Assembly (NCBI RefSeq): GCF_023701485.1
Contig: NZ_JAMQBK010000078.1
Location: 1-64,000, forward strand
DNA: 64,000 nucleotides
Source of the DNA: Aporhodopirellula aestuarii
Lineage (GTDB): Bacteria; Planctomycetota; Planctomycetia; Pirellulales; Pirellulaceae
Direction: 5' to 3'
Part shown: in pieces, positions 1 to 9,800 of the stretch
Numbering within the stretch: position 1 is the first letter of the stretch
Layout of the letters: each line of letters opens with the position of its first letter
The notes under the pieces: model-generated
The model's input: the letters and a program-made list of their open reading frames with translations, nothing else
Databases searched by the model: none
Told to the model about the DNA's origin: nothing
Program-made: the position numbers and the translations under genes

Positions 1-19
1 AAAATGCGACTAAACCTAA

Positions 20-76
20 GCGCTAGCTGCGGGCCTCCAACGGGCACGTACTAGCCGTTAGGCCCGCGGCTAGCGC
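20..76. repeat. Large imperfect palindrome (family A)
   Basis: The arms at 20-36 and 60-76 are inverted repeats of 17 bases with one mismatch. Inside the 23-base loop a second short inverted pair (39-43 with 55-59) would extend the hairpin. There is no poly-T, so it looks more like a dispersed palindromic repeat than a terminator. No second copy was recognised in the window. Confidence 0.6.
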
Positions 77-101
77 CGTCGGCTCACAAAAACAACAGCC
101 C

Positions 102-137
102 GCGAGCCGTCCGGTCCCGAGTCACCGGACGGCTCGC
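102..137 (+). repeat. Palindromic repeat family B, copy 1
   Basis: Perfect 14-base arms (gcgagccgtccggt at 102-115, its complement at 124-137) surround the 8-base loop cccgagtc. The same element lies at 51458-51517 in the opposite orientation, with the loop reverse-complemented, so the loop is conserved as well as the stem. This fits a REP-like dispersed palindrome. Confidence 0.75.
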
Positions 138-221
138 GCCGTTCCGTTACTTTTGATATCCCGTACTAATTAAGTCGACGCCCCCAGACGTTTTACCGGC
201 CTGAGCATTTCCGTTCTTCAC

Positions 222-279
222 GTAGTGGTGTCTTGCAGATGCCACTGGAAGACCGATGGCGGCTGGAAGCCACCACTAC
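222..279. other. Possible structured element 3' of dnaJ
   Basis: The bases gtagtggtg at 222-230 pair perfectly with caccactac at 271-279 and enclose 40 bases that contain a further short pairing (gcca 241-244 with tggc 257-260). It lies within 120 bp of the dnaJ stop on the opposite strand. It could be a 3'-UTR structure or chance; no RNA family was recognised. Confidence 0.25.
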
Positions 280-338
280 TGGTTCGCACCACGTGTCCCA
301 TTTGAAATTGCTTTAATCAGGAGGTGCTCTCCGCTAGG

Positions 339-1328
339 TTAGAACTTCAAATTCTCACGCGGTTTAAACGCCGTCTCGCTCTCGAGTTGTTTGATCAATT
401 CGATCGCCGAATCTGAAATTTCACTCGGCAGTTGGATCATCAACTCCACGATCAAATCGCCAGGAGTTCCGCTGGCGGACTGGACACCGTGTCCTTTGAC
501 CCGCAGGCGTTTGCCACTTTGACTCCGTGGTGGAACCGACAGCGTGACCGTGCCCTTGGGCGTTGGCACGTCGACTTTGGCCCCCATCACTGCTTCACCG
601 ATGGTAATCGGCAATTCCAGCTCGAGGTTTTTGCCTTTGCGTTCGAAGAATGGGTGCTGGTCGATTTTGATTGTCAGGATCAAGTCGCCAGGCGAGCCAC
701 CGGGAACGACTTGGCCCTGTTCGCGCAAACGGATCTTGGCTCCGTCATCGACTCCCGCGGGGATCGTGACAGAGAGCTTTTCGTTCTTCCCGGTACCGGT
801 CGGGTAGAACTCAGCCTTCCCGCCCAACACCGCTTTCTCAAACGGGATTGACAATTCATAGCGAATGTTTGCTCCGCGTTGGGGAGGTGCAGGCTGAGCC
901 GATCGCCCGCCGCGACCACCACCGCCGCCTCCGAATCCAGCACCACCGCCGAGGATCTGCTCGAAGAAGTCGTTGAATCCATTTTCGAATCCACCGCCTC
1001 CCCCGCCACCTCGTCCGGCTGCGCGAAAGATCTGCTCCATATCGAGTCCGTCGAACGTGGGACCGCCGCCTGCGCTGCCGGCACCGGGCTGGTACCCGCC
1101 ACGGATCTTTTCAAAATCGGGGCCATAGCGATCGTAAGCTGCCCGTTTTTGCTCGTCCCCCAAAACCTCGTACGCTTCCTGGACACGCTTAAATTTTTCT
1201 TGAGCCGCTTTGTCATCCGGATTCATGTCCGGGTGGTATTTGCGTGCCAGTTTGCGATAGGCTTTTTGCAGATCGGATTTGTCCGCGTCGCGAGAAACTC
1301 CAAGCGTTTGATAAAGGTCTTCGGCCAC
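339..1328 (-). CDS. dnaJ: Type II DnaJ/CbpA-like co-chaperone
   Basis: J-domain co-chaperone expected to stimulate the ATPase of DnaK in the cytoplasm and deliver substrates to it. The J domain covers residues 5-68 with the HPD tripeptide at 32-34. A Gly/Phe-rich linker with long glycine runs follows (about 75-150), then the two beta-rich substrate-binding domains. The four CxxCxGxG zinc repeats of classical DnaJ are absent, which makes it CbpA/DnaJ2-like (329 aa, a normal length). The start is GTG at 1328; stop codons lie just upstream in frame. The GTG of the next gene on the plus strand begins at 1330, so the two starts are back to back and the dnaJ promoter must lie within that neighbour's 5' region. 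No CIRCE operator is visible. Confidence 0.93.
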   Translation of the reverse strand: MAEDLYQTLGVSRDADKSDLQKAYRKLARKYHPDMNPDDKAAQEKFKRVQEAYEVLGDEQKRAAYDRYGPDFEKIRGGYQPGAGSAGGGPTFDGLDMEQIFRAAGRGGGGGGGFENGFNDFFEQILGGGAGFGGGGGGRGGRSAQPAPPQRGANIRYELSIPFEKAVLGGKAEFYPTGTGKNEKLSVTIPAGVDDGAKIRLREQGQVVPGGSPGDLILTIKIDQHPFFERKGKNLELELPITIGEAVMGAKVDVPTPKGTVTLSVPPRSQSGKRLRVKGHGVQSASGTPGDLIVELMIQLPSEISDSAIELIKQLESETAFKPRENLKF

Positions 1329-1329
1329 A

Positions 1330-3231
1330 GTGAATCATCAACAAGGTAGGAAACGTCGCAGGTGCGAAAAAACAGTTCAATGCCGCGAGGTTCTGCGTGA
1401 GCGTCAAAACGGCAGTCCTAGCGGCAGCGAGGACACTGTAGCAAACGCCAAACCAATTACCGAGTGGACTGCCGGACTGAAATGCCGACGACGTCCCTGG
1501 TGCATTGATGCATTCGTATTTCTGCTTGTATTTTTTTCTGTCGCCGATGCCGCAGAAGGGACGTTGACCTTCTCGGCGATCGATGAAGCCAGCGGAATGC
1601 CCACAATCGCACGCATCGAGCTAACTCGACCACAAATGGTTCGCGGAGACGGGAGGGCGACCACCCGCCGAACCTCAATCCGCACCGCTAGACCGTTGCC
1701 CGGCCGCACCGCCGTCGACACCGGATTCGGCTTCGTCATCGACGGCCGCGCGGAGGTGAATCTGCATGAAGGCCCTTACGAGTTTCGAATTTTTCGCGGC
1801 CCAGAATACCGGGTGATCAACGGCAATTTCACGATCGAGAAAACGAGCGAAGACGAAAGCACGCTAATCCTTCCCCGCATCCTCTCAATGCGGCAACAAG
1901 GCTGGACAAGTGGCGACTGCTTCGTACCACCCTCGCTCGAAAATTTGCCGATTCGAATGTCCGCCGAAGATCTTCACTTGGCAATGGTCGGCAATGACGC
2001 GGCATCCGTGCCAACCGAAACCACCGAGCAGTTACGTGTCCGCAGGCAGCGGAAAGAGCAACCCGATCTCAGCGATCCGATGTTCATCGGCCGCGGCGCC
2101 GAATCGATCGCGGGCTTAGCGTTCTATCACTCAAACGGGTCGTTTGATTCCGCTGGAGACTCTGAAACGCAACCAAACACGGACCCTCAACTCGATGCCT
2201 TCCGGCGAATCGCGAGACTAGCCCACACACGTCGGGAAAACAAACAAGTCGCTGCACTAAACGACGATGACGATCCTTCCGCGGTCACGTCCCCTCAGAA
2301 AACTTCGTCAGCCCCAAAAACGTCGCCCCCAGGAACACTGCCCGCGAAAATGGCGATCGAGGATCCGTTTGCCTGGTCGCTGCCGGTGTCACTCGCCAGT
2401 GGTCAAGTCGACGGGTATTTCATTTTGGGTGATTGGTTGCGACTCGACAAAGCGACGCTGCAAACCAAGACGGGCCGCCCGTTCTCGACCGCATCGGGTC
2501 GCACGCCGACAACGCTCGGACGCGAAGCCGAACAGATCTATTGGGAAACCCTCAATGCGGGATTCCGACTCGCTCCACTTGCCGGCACCGGTGATGAAGG
2601 AACGCTTCATCCGGTCGGATACAACCGTCTTTACGTCGGCGGGCCTCCCGAAGCAAACGCGTCCTACGACGACCCACGTCAATCCCCAACGCCGGTGACG
2701 ACAGAAGAAGAGTGGTGGTCACGGGCTTGGTCCGGATGCAGTTTTGCAACCAACGGACCGTTATTGCAAGCGACTATCGGGGGCAAATTGGCGGGGCATG
2801 TTTTCGAAACTTCGTCCGGTATCCCACTGTCATTGACACCGGAGCTCACACTGACCGTCCGCGACCCGGTCGATTACCTCGAAGTAATCCTCAACGGCAA
2901 AATCCATTACTCGGCGAAGCTTGACGAATACGCCAAAGCCGGGGGCAAGATCCCGCCGCTCAACATCAAAGAATCAGGCTGGGCGTTGATCCGAGTCGTC
3001 ACTCTTTACGAGGGTCACTTCCGCGCCGCCACGACCGCCCCGTGGTACTTCGACGTCGACGACCAACCCCGAATTTCACGAGCCAGCGTTGAGTTATTCC
3101 AAAAGTGGTTGGCCGACTTCGAGTCCCACCTCACTTCACAACCAAATGTGGACCTCGCCGCCTACGCCCCCTTCATTCGAGCAACGCGGAGCTTTTGGCA
3201 ATCACGCCTCGAACAAGCGAACGCGCGCTGA
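1330..3231 (+). CDS. CehA/McbA-like PHP-family protein, metal site lost
   Basis: Secreted protein of about 630 aa whose layout resembles the CehA/McbA metallohydrolase-like proteins abundant in planctomycetes. It has an N-terminal beta domain, a region around residue 190 reading GWTSGD followed by a conserved AEDLH segment, and a C-terminal part with VGYNRLYV, SFATNGPLL and a carbohydrate-binding-like beta domain. In that family the GD is normally followed by a His-x-His metal motif; here it is followed by CFVPPS, so the metal ligands appear lost. A hydrophobic signal-like stretch ends near residue 75. The only usable start I find upstream of it is GTG at 1330, which gives an unusually long positively charged leader, so the start is uncertain. 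A low-complexity linker lies near residues 300-340. A catalytically dead or binding role is inferred. Confidence 0.7.
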   Translation: MNHQQGRKRRRCEKTVQCREVLRERQNGSPSGSEDTVANAKPITEWTAGLKCRRRPWCIDAFVFLLVFFSVADAAEGTLTFSAIDEASGMPTIARIELTRPQMVRGDGRATTRRTSIRTARPLPGRTAVDTGFGFVIDGRAEVNLHEGPYEFRIFRGPEYRVINGNFTIEKTSEDESTLILPRILSMRQQGWTSGDCFVPPSLENLPIRMSAEDLHLAMVGNDAASVPTETTEQLRVRRQRKEQPDLSDPMFIGRGAESIAGLAFYHSNGSFDSAGDSETQPNTDPQLDAFRRIARLAHTRRENKQVAALNDDDDPSAVTSPQKTSSAPKTSPPGTLPAKMAIEDPFAWSLPVSLASGQVDGYFILGDWLRLDKATLQTKTGRPFSTASGRTPTTLGREAEQIYWETLNAGFRLAPLAGTGDEGTLHPVGYNRLYVGGPPEANASYDDPRQSPTPVTTEEEWWSRAWSGCSFATNGPLLQATIGGKLAGHVFETSSGIPLSLTPELTLTVRDPVDYLEVILNGKIHYSAKLDEYAKAGGKIPPLNIKESGWALIRVVTLYEGHFRAATTAPWYFDVDDQPRISRASVELFQKWLADFESHLTSQPNVDLAAYAPFIRATRSFWQSRLEQANAR

Positions 3232-3250
3232 GCACAAGACTACGTCCGGA

Positions 3251-3703
3251 TCAGCCGCCTCGAACATCGTGAAGTTCGACTTTGAAGTGCAGCGTTGCAT
3301 TCGGTGGGATCGAGCCCGGCATTCCCATGGGTCCGTAGCCGAGTTCCGACGGTATTTCGAGTTCGATCATGCCGCCTTCGCTGACCAATTGCAGCCCTTC
3401 GGTCCATCCCGGAATGACACTGCTGAGATTGAATTTCGTCGGTTCGCGTCGGCTATAGGAACTGTCGAATTCCTCTCCGCTATCGAGCCATCCGGCATAG
3501 TCCACCGTCACGAAACTCTGCGGTCTTGGCTGGTCGCCACTGCCACGACGCAAAATTCGGTATTTCAATCCCGACTCGGTGGTCGTGAATTCTTTTGGCG
3601 CGTCAGCGTCTTCGGGACCAGGCCGGCCACCACGCTGCGACGGGGAACACCCCACTGATAGAACGAGCATCAGAGTAACGATGAGCGAGAAAGGACGATT
3701 CAT
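3251..3703 (-). CDS. FKBP-type peptidyl-prolyl isomerase, lipoprotein
   Basis: Peptidyl-prolyl cis-trans isomerase of the FKBP family, probably anchored to a membrane facing the periplasm. The start at 3703 gives a clean lipoprotein signal (hydrophobic stretch, lipobox LSVGC with Cys19). The open frame extends 73 codons further upstream but without family similarity. A single FKBP domain occupies residues 45-150 and keeps the active-site aromatic residues (VTVDYAGWL with Tyr69, FDSS with Phe79/Asp80, VIPGW ending at Trp100, and the ELGYG loop). Its length (150 aa) is typical of Mip-like or simple FKBPs. It sits downstream of the ABC permease pair with a 154-bp gap. Confidence 0.9.
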   Translation of the reverse strand: MNRPFSLIVTLMLVLSVGCSPSQRGGRPGPEDADAPKEFTTTESGLKYRILRRGSGDQPRPQSFVTVDYAGWLDSGEEFDSSYSRREPTKFNLSSVIPGWTEGLQLVSEGGMIELEIPSELGYGPMGMPGSIPPNATLHFKVELHDVRGG

Positions 3704-3857
3704 AATTCCGATCGCGGACAGAGGAACAAAATGACGTGATATGTCGAAGTCTAACACAGATGCCCCGCAGACGACCATTGGACGGGGTGCGGGGCGAACC
3801 GAAAGCCTCACCAACCGCTCGGGCAACCGCCTTTCGCCGACGCCAATACGCGGATCT

Positions 3858-4715
3858 TTATGAGCTCGCGCTGCGATAACTGCCCAACGCGGTTCGGAAA
3901 ACCCAGCGACTCGCCAGAACACTCATCACCGTTGCGATCAACGCCCATCCGATCAACCACCATTCGCCATCGCCGCTCGGTTCCACCGGACGGGCCAAGA
4001 TCCTCGCGGGCACGTTCACCACCACCAACACCGGAATCACAAACGTGAACAAGCCATACAACGGCTGGCCCCACCCGCGGTTGTAGATCTCCATCGGATA
4101 GCGGCTGAAGTTCGTGATATAGAACCAAAAGTTGTACAGCGTCTGGTTGCGTCCGAGCCAAATACTCGTCGCCGACAAACAAATCATCAGGCTGTACATG
4201 ATCGCGACGCCGCAACCGCAGAACAACACATACAGGACGCACGAAAGCGCTGACGGCACATACGGATCCACCTCCCGCGTGGCGAGCTGCCATAGCGAGA
4301 CCGCCGCGATCACGATCCCCGCCCCGAAGTTCGCCAGCGAACTCCAACTGACCCGGCGAAACGAGATCAGAAACTGAGTATCGATCGGTTTCAAAAGTGC
4401 GAAATCTAAACCACCGGTGCGAATCAATTCACTGAACTCTTCCGCGTTGGGCATGAAGAATGCTTGCACAAGTGAATTGATAAACCAGGTCGTGGCAAGA
4501 AACAGAAAGAACTTTTCACGATCCCAACCGCTGTCGGCACCAATCGATTTGGTGTGTTCGAAAATGATCAGGTAAAAACCGACGTTCATCAACGTCCATC
4601 CCAAACTGCTCAAACATTCGATTACGAAATTGGTGCGAAACGTCATGTCCCGCACCAAACTGTTCTGTGCAAACGTCAAGAAGACGCGTCGATAGCGATT
4701 CAATTCAGCCAACAT
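3858..4715 (-). CDS. ABC-2 type permease subunit (COG3694-like)
   Basis: Inner-membrane subunit with about six transmembrane segments, 285 aa. It resembles the second permease of two-permease ABC-2 exporters that pair with a COG4586-type ATPase. The start at 4715 is preferred because GGAGG sits eight bases upstream of that ATG, inside the end of the upstream gene. An alternative ATG at 4730 would overlap the upstream permease by 11 bases. The two permeases are clearly translationally linked. The expected ATPase is not adjacent; a matching one lies at 34180-35196. The substrate is unknown. Confidence 0.85.
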   Translation of the reverse strand: MLAELNRYRRVFLTFAQNSLVRDMTFRTNFVIECLSSLGWTLMNVGFYLIIFEHTKSIGADSGWDREKFFLFLATTWFINSLVQAFFMPNAEEFSELIRTGGLDFALLKPIDTQFLISFRRVSWSSLANFGAGIVIAAVSLWQLATREVDPYVPSALSCVLYVLFCGCGVAIMYSLMICLSATSIWLGRNQTLYNFWFYITNFSRYPMEIYNRGWGQPLYGLFTFVIPVLVVVNVPARILARPVEPSGDGEWWLIGWALIATVMSVLASRWVFRTALGSYRSASS

Positions 4716-4719
4716 CCGT

Positions 4720-5640
4720 TCAGCCTCCATAACCGCTGTAACGAGCCACGCCGCGCGAATAGGCGAACCGGCAAAGCACGATAAAGAAAACCAACCACGC
4801 GGCTTGAATCCCCATTTCCATCCACAACTCATCTTCGGGAATTTTGCCGAGGAAAACCGCGGCGGGGAAATACGCGAGGTATTTCAAAGGCAAGAAATTC
4901 ACAAACGGTTCGATCCAATCGGGCAACAACGTGAGCGGGAACATGTGTCCGGACAGAAAGAAGCTGAACAACATGTACAGGAACAGTAGAGATGAGACTT
5001 CGAGAAACCAAAAACCGATCATCCCGATCGCGGCTTCCAAAAAGAATCCGATCAAAAACCCCATCACCAATGAGGCGACGAAAGCGATGAACAGATGCGG
5101 AGGCGGAAACCCGTCGACGAAGTAGTCACGACACAAGTAGAACACGAGTGCAAACGGAGCGATCGCGACCGCGTAGTAAGCACACTTGTGCGCGATACGA
5201 TTCAGCAGCAAGAAACCGATCAGATCGACCGGTTGAATCATGTATCGCTTGATTTCGCCTTCGCGAATTTGCAACGCAATCCCGGAGGCGAGTCCCGGCA
5301 TGCTCGAGAACGCCCGGGCGATCATCGTGAGCAGGTAATACGCCACCATCTCGCGAAACCCGTAGCCACCGATCGTGACCGGCTCGTCCGGGTTGCCCGT
5401 TGCATCGCCCGCCGAGACTACTCCCGAATGAGCTATCGAATCGAAGATCGCCCACCATAAAAAGATCTGTGTGATGATTGGCAGGAACCGCATCAACGTT
5501 CCCAGCGCGAAATCACCGCGATAAACCAACCGCTCGGAGAAAGCGGTCGAAAAGATCATCTTCCAAATCCGGATCCGTCCCCACAGTCCGATAGGTGCAT
5601 GACGCGAGGTCGAGGTATCGGAGACCGGAATGGATGACAT
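4720..5640 (-). CDS. ABC-2 type permease subunit (COG4587-like)
   Basis: Inner-membrane permease of 306 aa with six predicted hydrophobic segments and a short cytoplasmic N-terminus (RIRIWKMIFSTAFSERLVYRGD) typical of the COG4587 half of two-permease ABC-2 exporters. Its stop codon overlaps the ribosome-binding region of the second permease, so the two are co-translated. The conserved motif around GEIKRYMIQPVD lies in the middle of the protein. Upstream is a separate Gfo/Idh gene 49 bp away on the same strand, which may be co-transcribed. The substrate cannot be read from sequence. Confidence 0.87.
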   Translation of the reverse strand: MSSIPVSDTSTSRHAPIGLWGRIRIWKMIFSTAFSERLVYRGDFALGTLMRFLPIITQIFLWWAIFDSIAHSGVVSAGDATGNPDEPVTIGGYGFREMVAYYLLTMIARAFSSMPGLASGIALQIREGEIKRYMIQPVDLIGFLLLNRIAHKCAYYAVAIAPFALVFYLCRDYFVDGFPPPHLFIAFVASLVMGFLIGFFLEAAIGMIGFWFLEVSSLLFLYMLFSFFLSGHMFPLTLLPDWIEPFVNFLPLKYLAYFPAAVFLGKIPEDELWMEMGIQAAWLVFFIVLCRFAYSRGVARYSGYGG

Positions 5641-5688
5641 AGAAAACGAAATCGCAGGAACGCTGAGAGAGTAAAAAATCGACCGGGA

Positions 5689-6729
5689 CTACAACTCGAT
5701 CGTTTTGCCGGTCCGGGCACTTTCGTAGATCGCGCAGATCAACTCGATACTGCGACGTCCTTCAACGCCGTTGACAAGTGGCTCGCGGTCGCTTTGAATC
5801 GCCTCGAGGAAATCGTTGAAGACTTCAGTGTGCCCGTGATGTCCAATGGCGGCGGGATCCGAAGCTCCGCCACCGGTCTCGGTTTTGCCGGCCATGCGGT
5901 CGCGGATCGATGCGTCCTCGTCGCTTTCTTTGGCAAACGTCCACTGCGTCAGGTCTTCTTCCTCGAGCACCGCACTGCCTTCGCTACCTGCGATTTCGAC
6001 TCGCTTGAGAGCCCCCGGGAAAGCCGTCGTGGTGGCTTCGACGACACCCAACGCACCGTTTTCGAATTGGATGTTGGCGATCACGATGTCTTCGACTTCA
6101 ATCCGCTCGTGAGTGAGCGTGTCCATCATGGCGTGAACTCGTTTAGCCGGTCCCATCAACCACAACAACAAATCGACGCTGTGGATCGCTTGGTTCATCA
6201 ACGCACCGCCGCCATCGAGGGCCCAGGTTCCCCGCCACGCGCCGCTGTCGTAGTACTCTTGGCTGCGGTACCACTTCACATAGGCGTCGCCCATCGTGAT
6301 CTTGCCGAACCGCCCCGCGTCGACGGCGGACTTCATCAGTTGCGATGACTCGTGAAAACGACTCTGGAAAGTGGCGGCCAACTTCACGTTTGCCGCATCG
6401 CACGCGGCGATGATCGCGTCACATTTTTCGGTGGTGACCTCGAGCGGCTTTTCCACCATCACGTGCTTACCGGCATTGGCAGCTGCAACGGCGGGTTCGA
6501 GGTGGGCACCGCTGGGCGTGCAGATCGCGACCGCTTGAACATCAGGATCGGCCAACATGTCTTCGAGTGTTGCGTATGATTTGCAGTCGTTGGCCGACGC
6601 AAACTGCTCGGCACGCTCGACACTCCGGTCGTAGCAGCCGATGAGTTTTCCGTCACGTGTGTCCGCGATCGCTTTGGCATGAAAATTGGAGATCATTCCT
6701 GCTCCGACGATACCGATTCCGATGCTCAT
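5689..6729 (-). CDS. Gfo/Idh/MocA family oxidoreductase
   Basis: NAD(P)-dependent oxidoreductase, probably acting on a sugar or polyol derivative. The N-terminal Rossmann fold starts with GIVGAGMIS (residues 6-14). The family motif VEKPLEVT lies near residue 93 and provides the conserved Lys. The C-terminal domain has NQAIHSVDLLLW near residue 180, with the His expected at the active site. The start at 6729 (MSIGIG) matches family N-termini; an in-frame start four codons upstream is possible. No twin-arginine signal is present, unlike many planctomycete paralogues, so it should be cytoplasmic. It is divergent from mfd. Confidence 0.92.
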   Translation of the reverse strand: MSIGIGIVGAGMISNFHAKAIADTRDGKLIGCYDRSVERAEQFASANDCKSYATLEDMLADPDVQAVAICTPSGAHLEPAVAAANAGKHVMVEKPLEVTTEKCDAIIAACDAANVKLAATFQSRFHESSQLMKSAVDAGRFGKITMGDAYVKWYRSQEYYDSGAWRGTWALDGGGALMNQAIHSVDLLLWLMGPAKRVHAMMDTLTHERIEVEDIVIANIQFENGALGVVEATTTAFPGALKRVEIAGSEGSAVLEEEDLTQWTFAKESDEDASIRDRMAGKTETGGGASDPAAIGHHGHTEVFNDFLEAIQSDREPLVNGVEGRRSIELICAIYESARTGKTIEL

Positions 6730-6843
6730 GAATTCTTTCAATGCGAGTTGTGTAAACGAGCTGAACTAGGCGAGTTCGAGCGATCAAGATACGTTTTCAG
6801 CTTGCCCACCGCCACCGCCGACCGCATTCGAAGGCTGCCCCAC

Positions 6844-9800
6844 GTGCCACCAGACACGAAACCTCAGTCGAAATCGCAATCGAAAGCCCGTAAAACAGGC
6901 CCGTCGAAGCGAAAACTCCAATTGCGATCACTGCACGACGTCCCCGAGGTGCTCGACAAGCACGCCGGTGTCGGCAAAGCGATCAAGCAGACCGGTCGCG
7001 ACACGCCACTGGCGTTTTCCGGAGTATGGGGAGGCATCCGTGGTCTGCTAGCCGCCACGCTGACCCGTCACACGCCACACGTCCTCGTGCTGCTGCCGCA
7101 AGCCGTCGACGCCGACATCGTGGCCGGCGATGTCCGTGCTTTTGGCGTGAAAGATGTCGTCGCATTACCATTGTCGGCGGGCGACGGAACCGGTTCGTCG
7201 ATTCGCGACGCGGACTACGCCGCCCGTTTGCAAGTCCTGCAATCGCTGCGGGGGCGTGACAACGACTCCCCCGAACCGCTCGTGGTGACCGCTTATATCG
7301 GGGCCGCAATCCAGCGTGTGCCCTCAGTCGATCGATTGTCGCGTGCAACTCGGAAAATCAGCGTCGGCGATGAAATCGCCCCCGAAGAACTGCGTCGTTG
7401 GTTGAGCGAAGCAGGATTCGCCGCCACCACGGCGGTCCATGTGCCCGGCGAGTTCGCCAGCCGCGGGGGGCTACTCGACATCCATTCACCAGACCAAACC
7501 ACGCCGATCCGGATCGAGTGGTTCGGCGACGAGATCGAATCGATCCGCCGCTTTGACGCCGCCACCCAACGCAGCAACGAAACGCTCGATCATGTTGAAA
7601 TCGCGGCGATCGGTGCCGACGGTGTCTCCAGCGACATGATTCTCGGCACGCTCGTCGACGACGACTTCGATCCCGACGCCGAGACCGACGACGAACCGAC
7701 ACCGAAAAAACCCCGCGGACGAGGCAGATCGAAAAAGACATCCGACGACTTCGACGCCGAACTCGCCCCGGTGGACGACACCGTTGGCGCCGAAGCCACC
7801 GTGGTCGACTACCTCCCCAGTGACACGGTCGTTCTGGTCGTCGATCCGGCCGAGTGCGCCGCAACGAGTGCCGCGTTGCTAGCCCGCGTCGCACGTACCG
7901 ATCGATTCGTGACGATGGAGGAACTGCTCGCGGAACTTCGCGGACATCGTGTCGTCACCGGCACGCAGATCGCCGATGCAGCCGATTCCGATCACGTGGA
8001 CCTGCACACCGCAGGCGCCGACAGTTTCGCGGCTTCACTTGACGAAACCAAATCCCGTGTCGACAGCGTCGCGGCGGGACATGAAGTCATCGTCGTCGGT
8101 GACACCCCCGCCGACGGACAACGTCTGACCGAATTGCTCAGCGACACCGACGCGGCGAGGTCGGGACGTTTGCACATGACCGTTGCGGCGTTGAGTGGCG
8201 GGTTCCGTTTGTCTGGCGCCGAAGTATTAGTGCTGACCGGTGCCGAGTTGTTCCACCGCAGTCCCGTGCGACGGGTCAGCTCGCGGGTTCGCGGCAAACC
8301 GATCGACAGTTTCTTGCAACTGACGCCCGGCGACCTCGTGATCCACCTGTCGCACGGCATCGGACTGTATCGTGGCCTCAACTCGATCGAAAAAAACGGG
8401 CTGCACCAAGAGCATCTGACGATCGAATTCGATGGCGGCACCAAGATTCATGTGCCGGCGACTCGGATCCAATTGATCCAGCGTTACGTCGGCGGCACCA
8501 AAACTCGTCCGCGGCTAGCCAAGATCGGCGGCATCTCGTGGACCAACCAACGTAAGGCGGCCGAGTCGGCGGTCACCGACATGGCCGACGAACTGCTCGA
8601 ACTGCAAGCCAAACGGGCGACTCGTCGCGGGATCGCGTTTGATCCTGATAACGAATGGCAACGTCAATTCGACGCGAGCTTTCCCTATCTCGAGACCCCA
8701 GACCAACTCACCGCCATCGAAGCCATCAAGGCTGACATGGAATCACACCAACCGATGGACCGTTTGATCTGTGGTGACGTCGGTTTTGGAAAAACCGAAG
8801 TGGCCATGCGGGCCGCTTTCAAAGCCGTCTCGTCAGGTTATCAAGTCGCGGTGTTGGTACCCACCACGGTCCTCGCCGAGCAACACTATCACTCGTTTTG
8901 CGACCGAATGGCGGAGTTCCCGGTCGAGATCCGCAAGATGTCGCGGTTTTGCTCTCCCGCCGATCAACGTCAAACGGTGAAGGACATTCGTCGCGGTAAA
9001 GTCGACATCGTCGTGGGCACGCACCGCGTCGCCAGCAAAGACGTTGACTTCCACAATCTCGGATTGGTCGTCATCGATGAGGAACAACGGTTTGGGGTTG
9101 CGGTTAAAGAACGTTTAAAGACCCGACATACCAACGTGGACGTGTTGACCTTGTCGGCAACGCCGATCCCGCGCACCCTGCACATGGCCCTCGTTGGCGC
9201 CCGCGACATCAGCAACCTCGAAACACCACCCGCCGAACGGATGCCGGTCGAGACCAAGGTCACGCGTTGGGATCCCAAGCTGATCCGATCGTCAATCGTG
9301 CGTGAACTTAACCGGGGCGGCCAAATGTACTTCGTCCATAACCGCATCGGAGACATGCATGACCTCGCGGCAAAGATCAAGGAAGTCGTTCCCGAAGTTC
9401 GCGTCGGCATCGGTCACGGCCAGATGGGCGAAGGCGAACTCGAACAGGTAATGATCGACTTCATCGACCACAAGTTCGACATGCTGCTCGCCACGACAAT
9501 CATCGAGAGCGGTCTGGATATCCCGAACGCCAACACGATGTTCATCGACGAGGGCAATCGCTACGGCTTGAGCGATTTGCACCAACTGCGCGGTCGTGTC
9601 GGACGATACAAACACCAAGCGTATTGCTATCTGCTCGTCTCACCGACCAAGCATCTCACCCCGGAAGCGAGTAAGCGATTGCGTGCGATCGAAGAGTACT
9701 CGCAGATGGGAGCCGGTTTCGCGATCTCGATGCGAGACTTAGAAATCCGTGGCGCCGGGAACTTGCTCGGCAGCCAACAGAGCGGCCACATCGCCGCGGT

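Larger units (their letters stand above)
1..338. other. Intergenic region with stacked palindromes
   Basis: No convincing gene is present downstream of the minus-strand dnaJ. The region holds two different GC-rich inverted repeats (20-76 and 102-137) and a third possible stem (222-230 with 271-279), each listed separately. No T-tract terminator follows any of them on the dnaJ strand. Confidence 0.6.
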
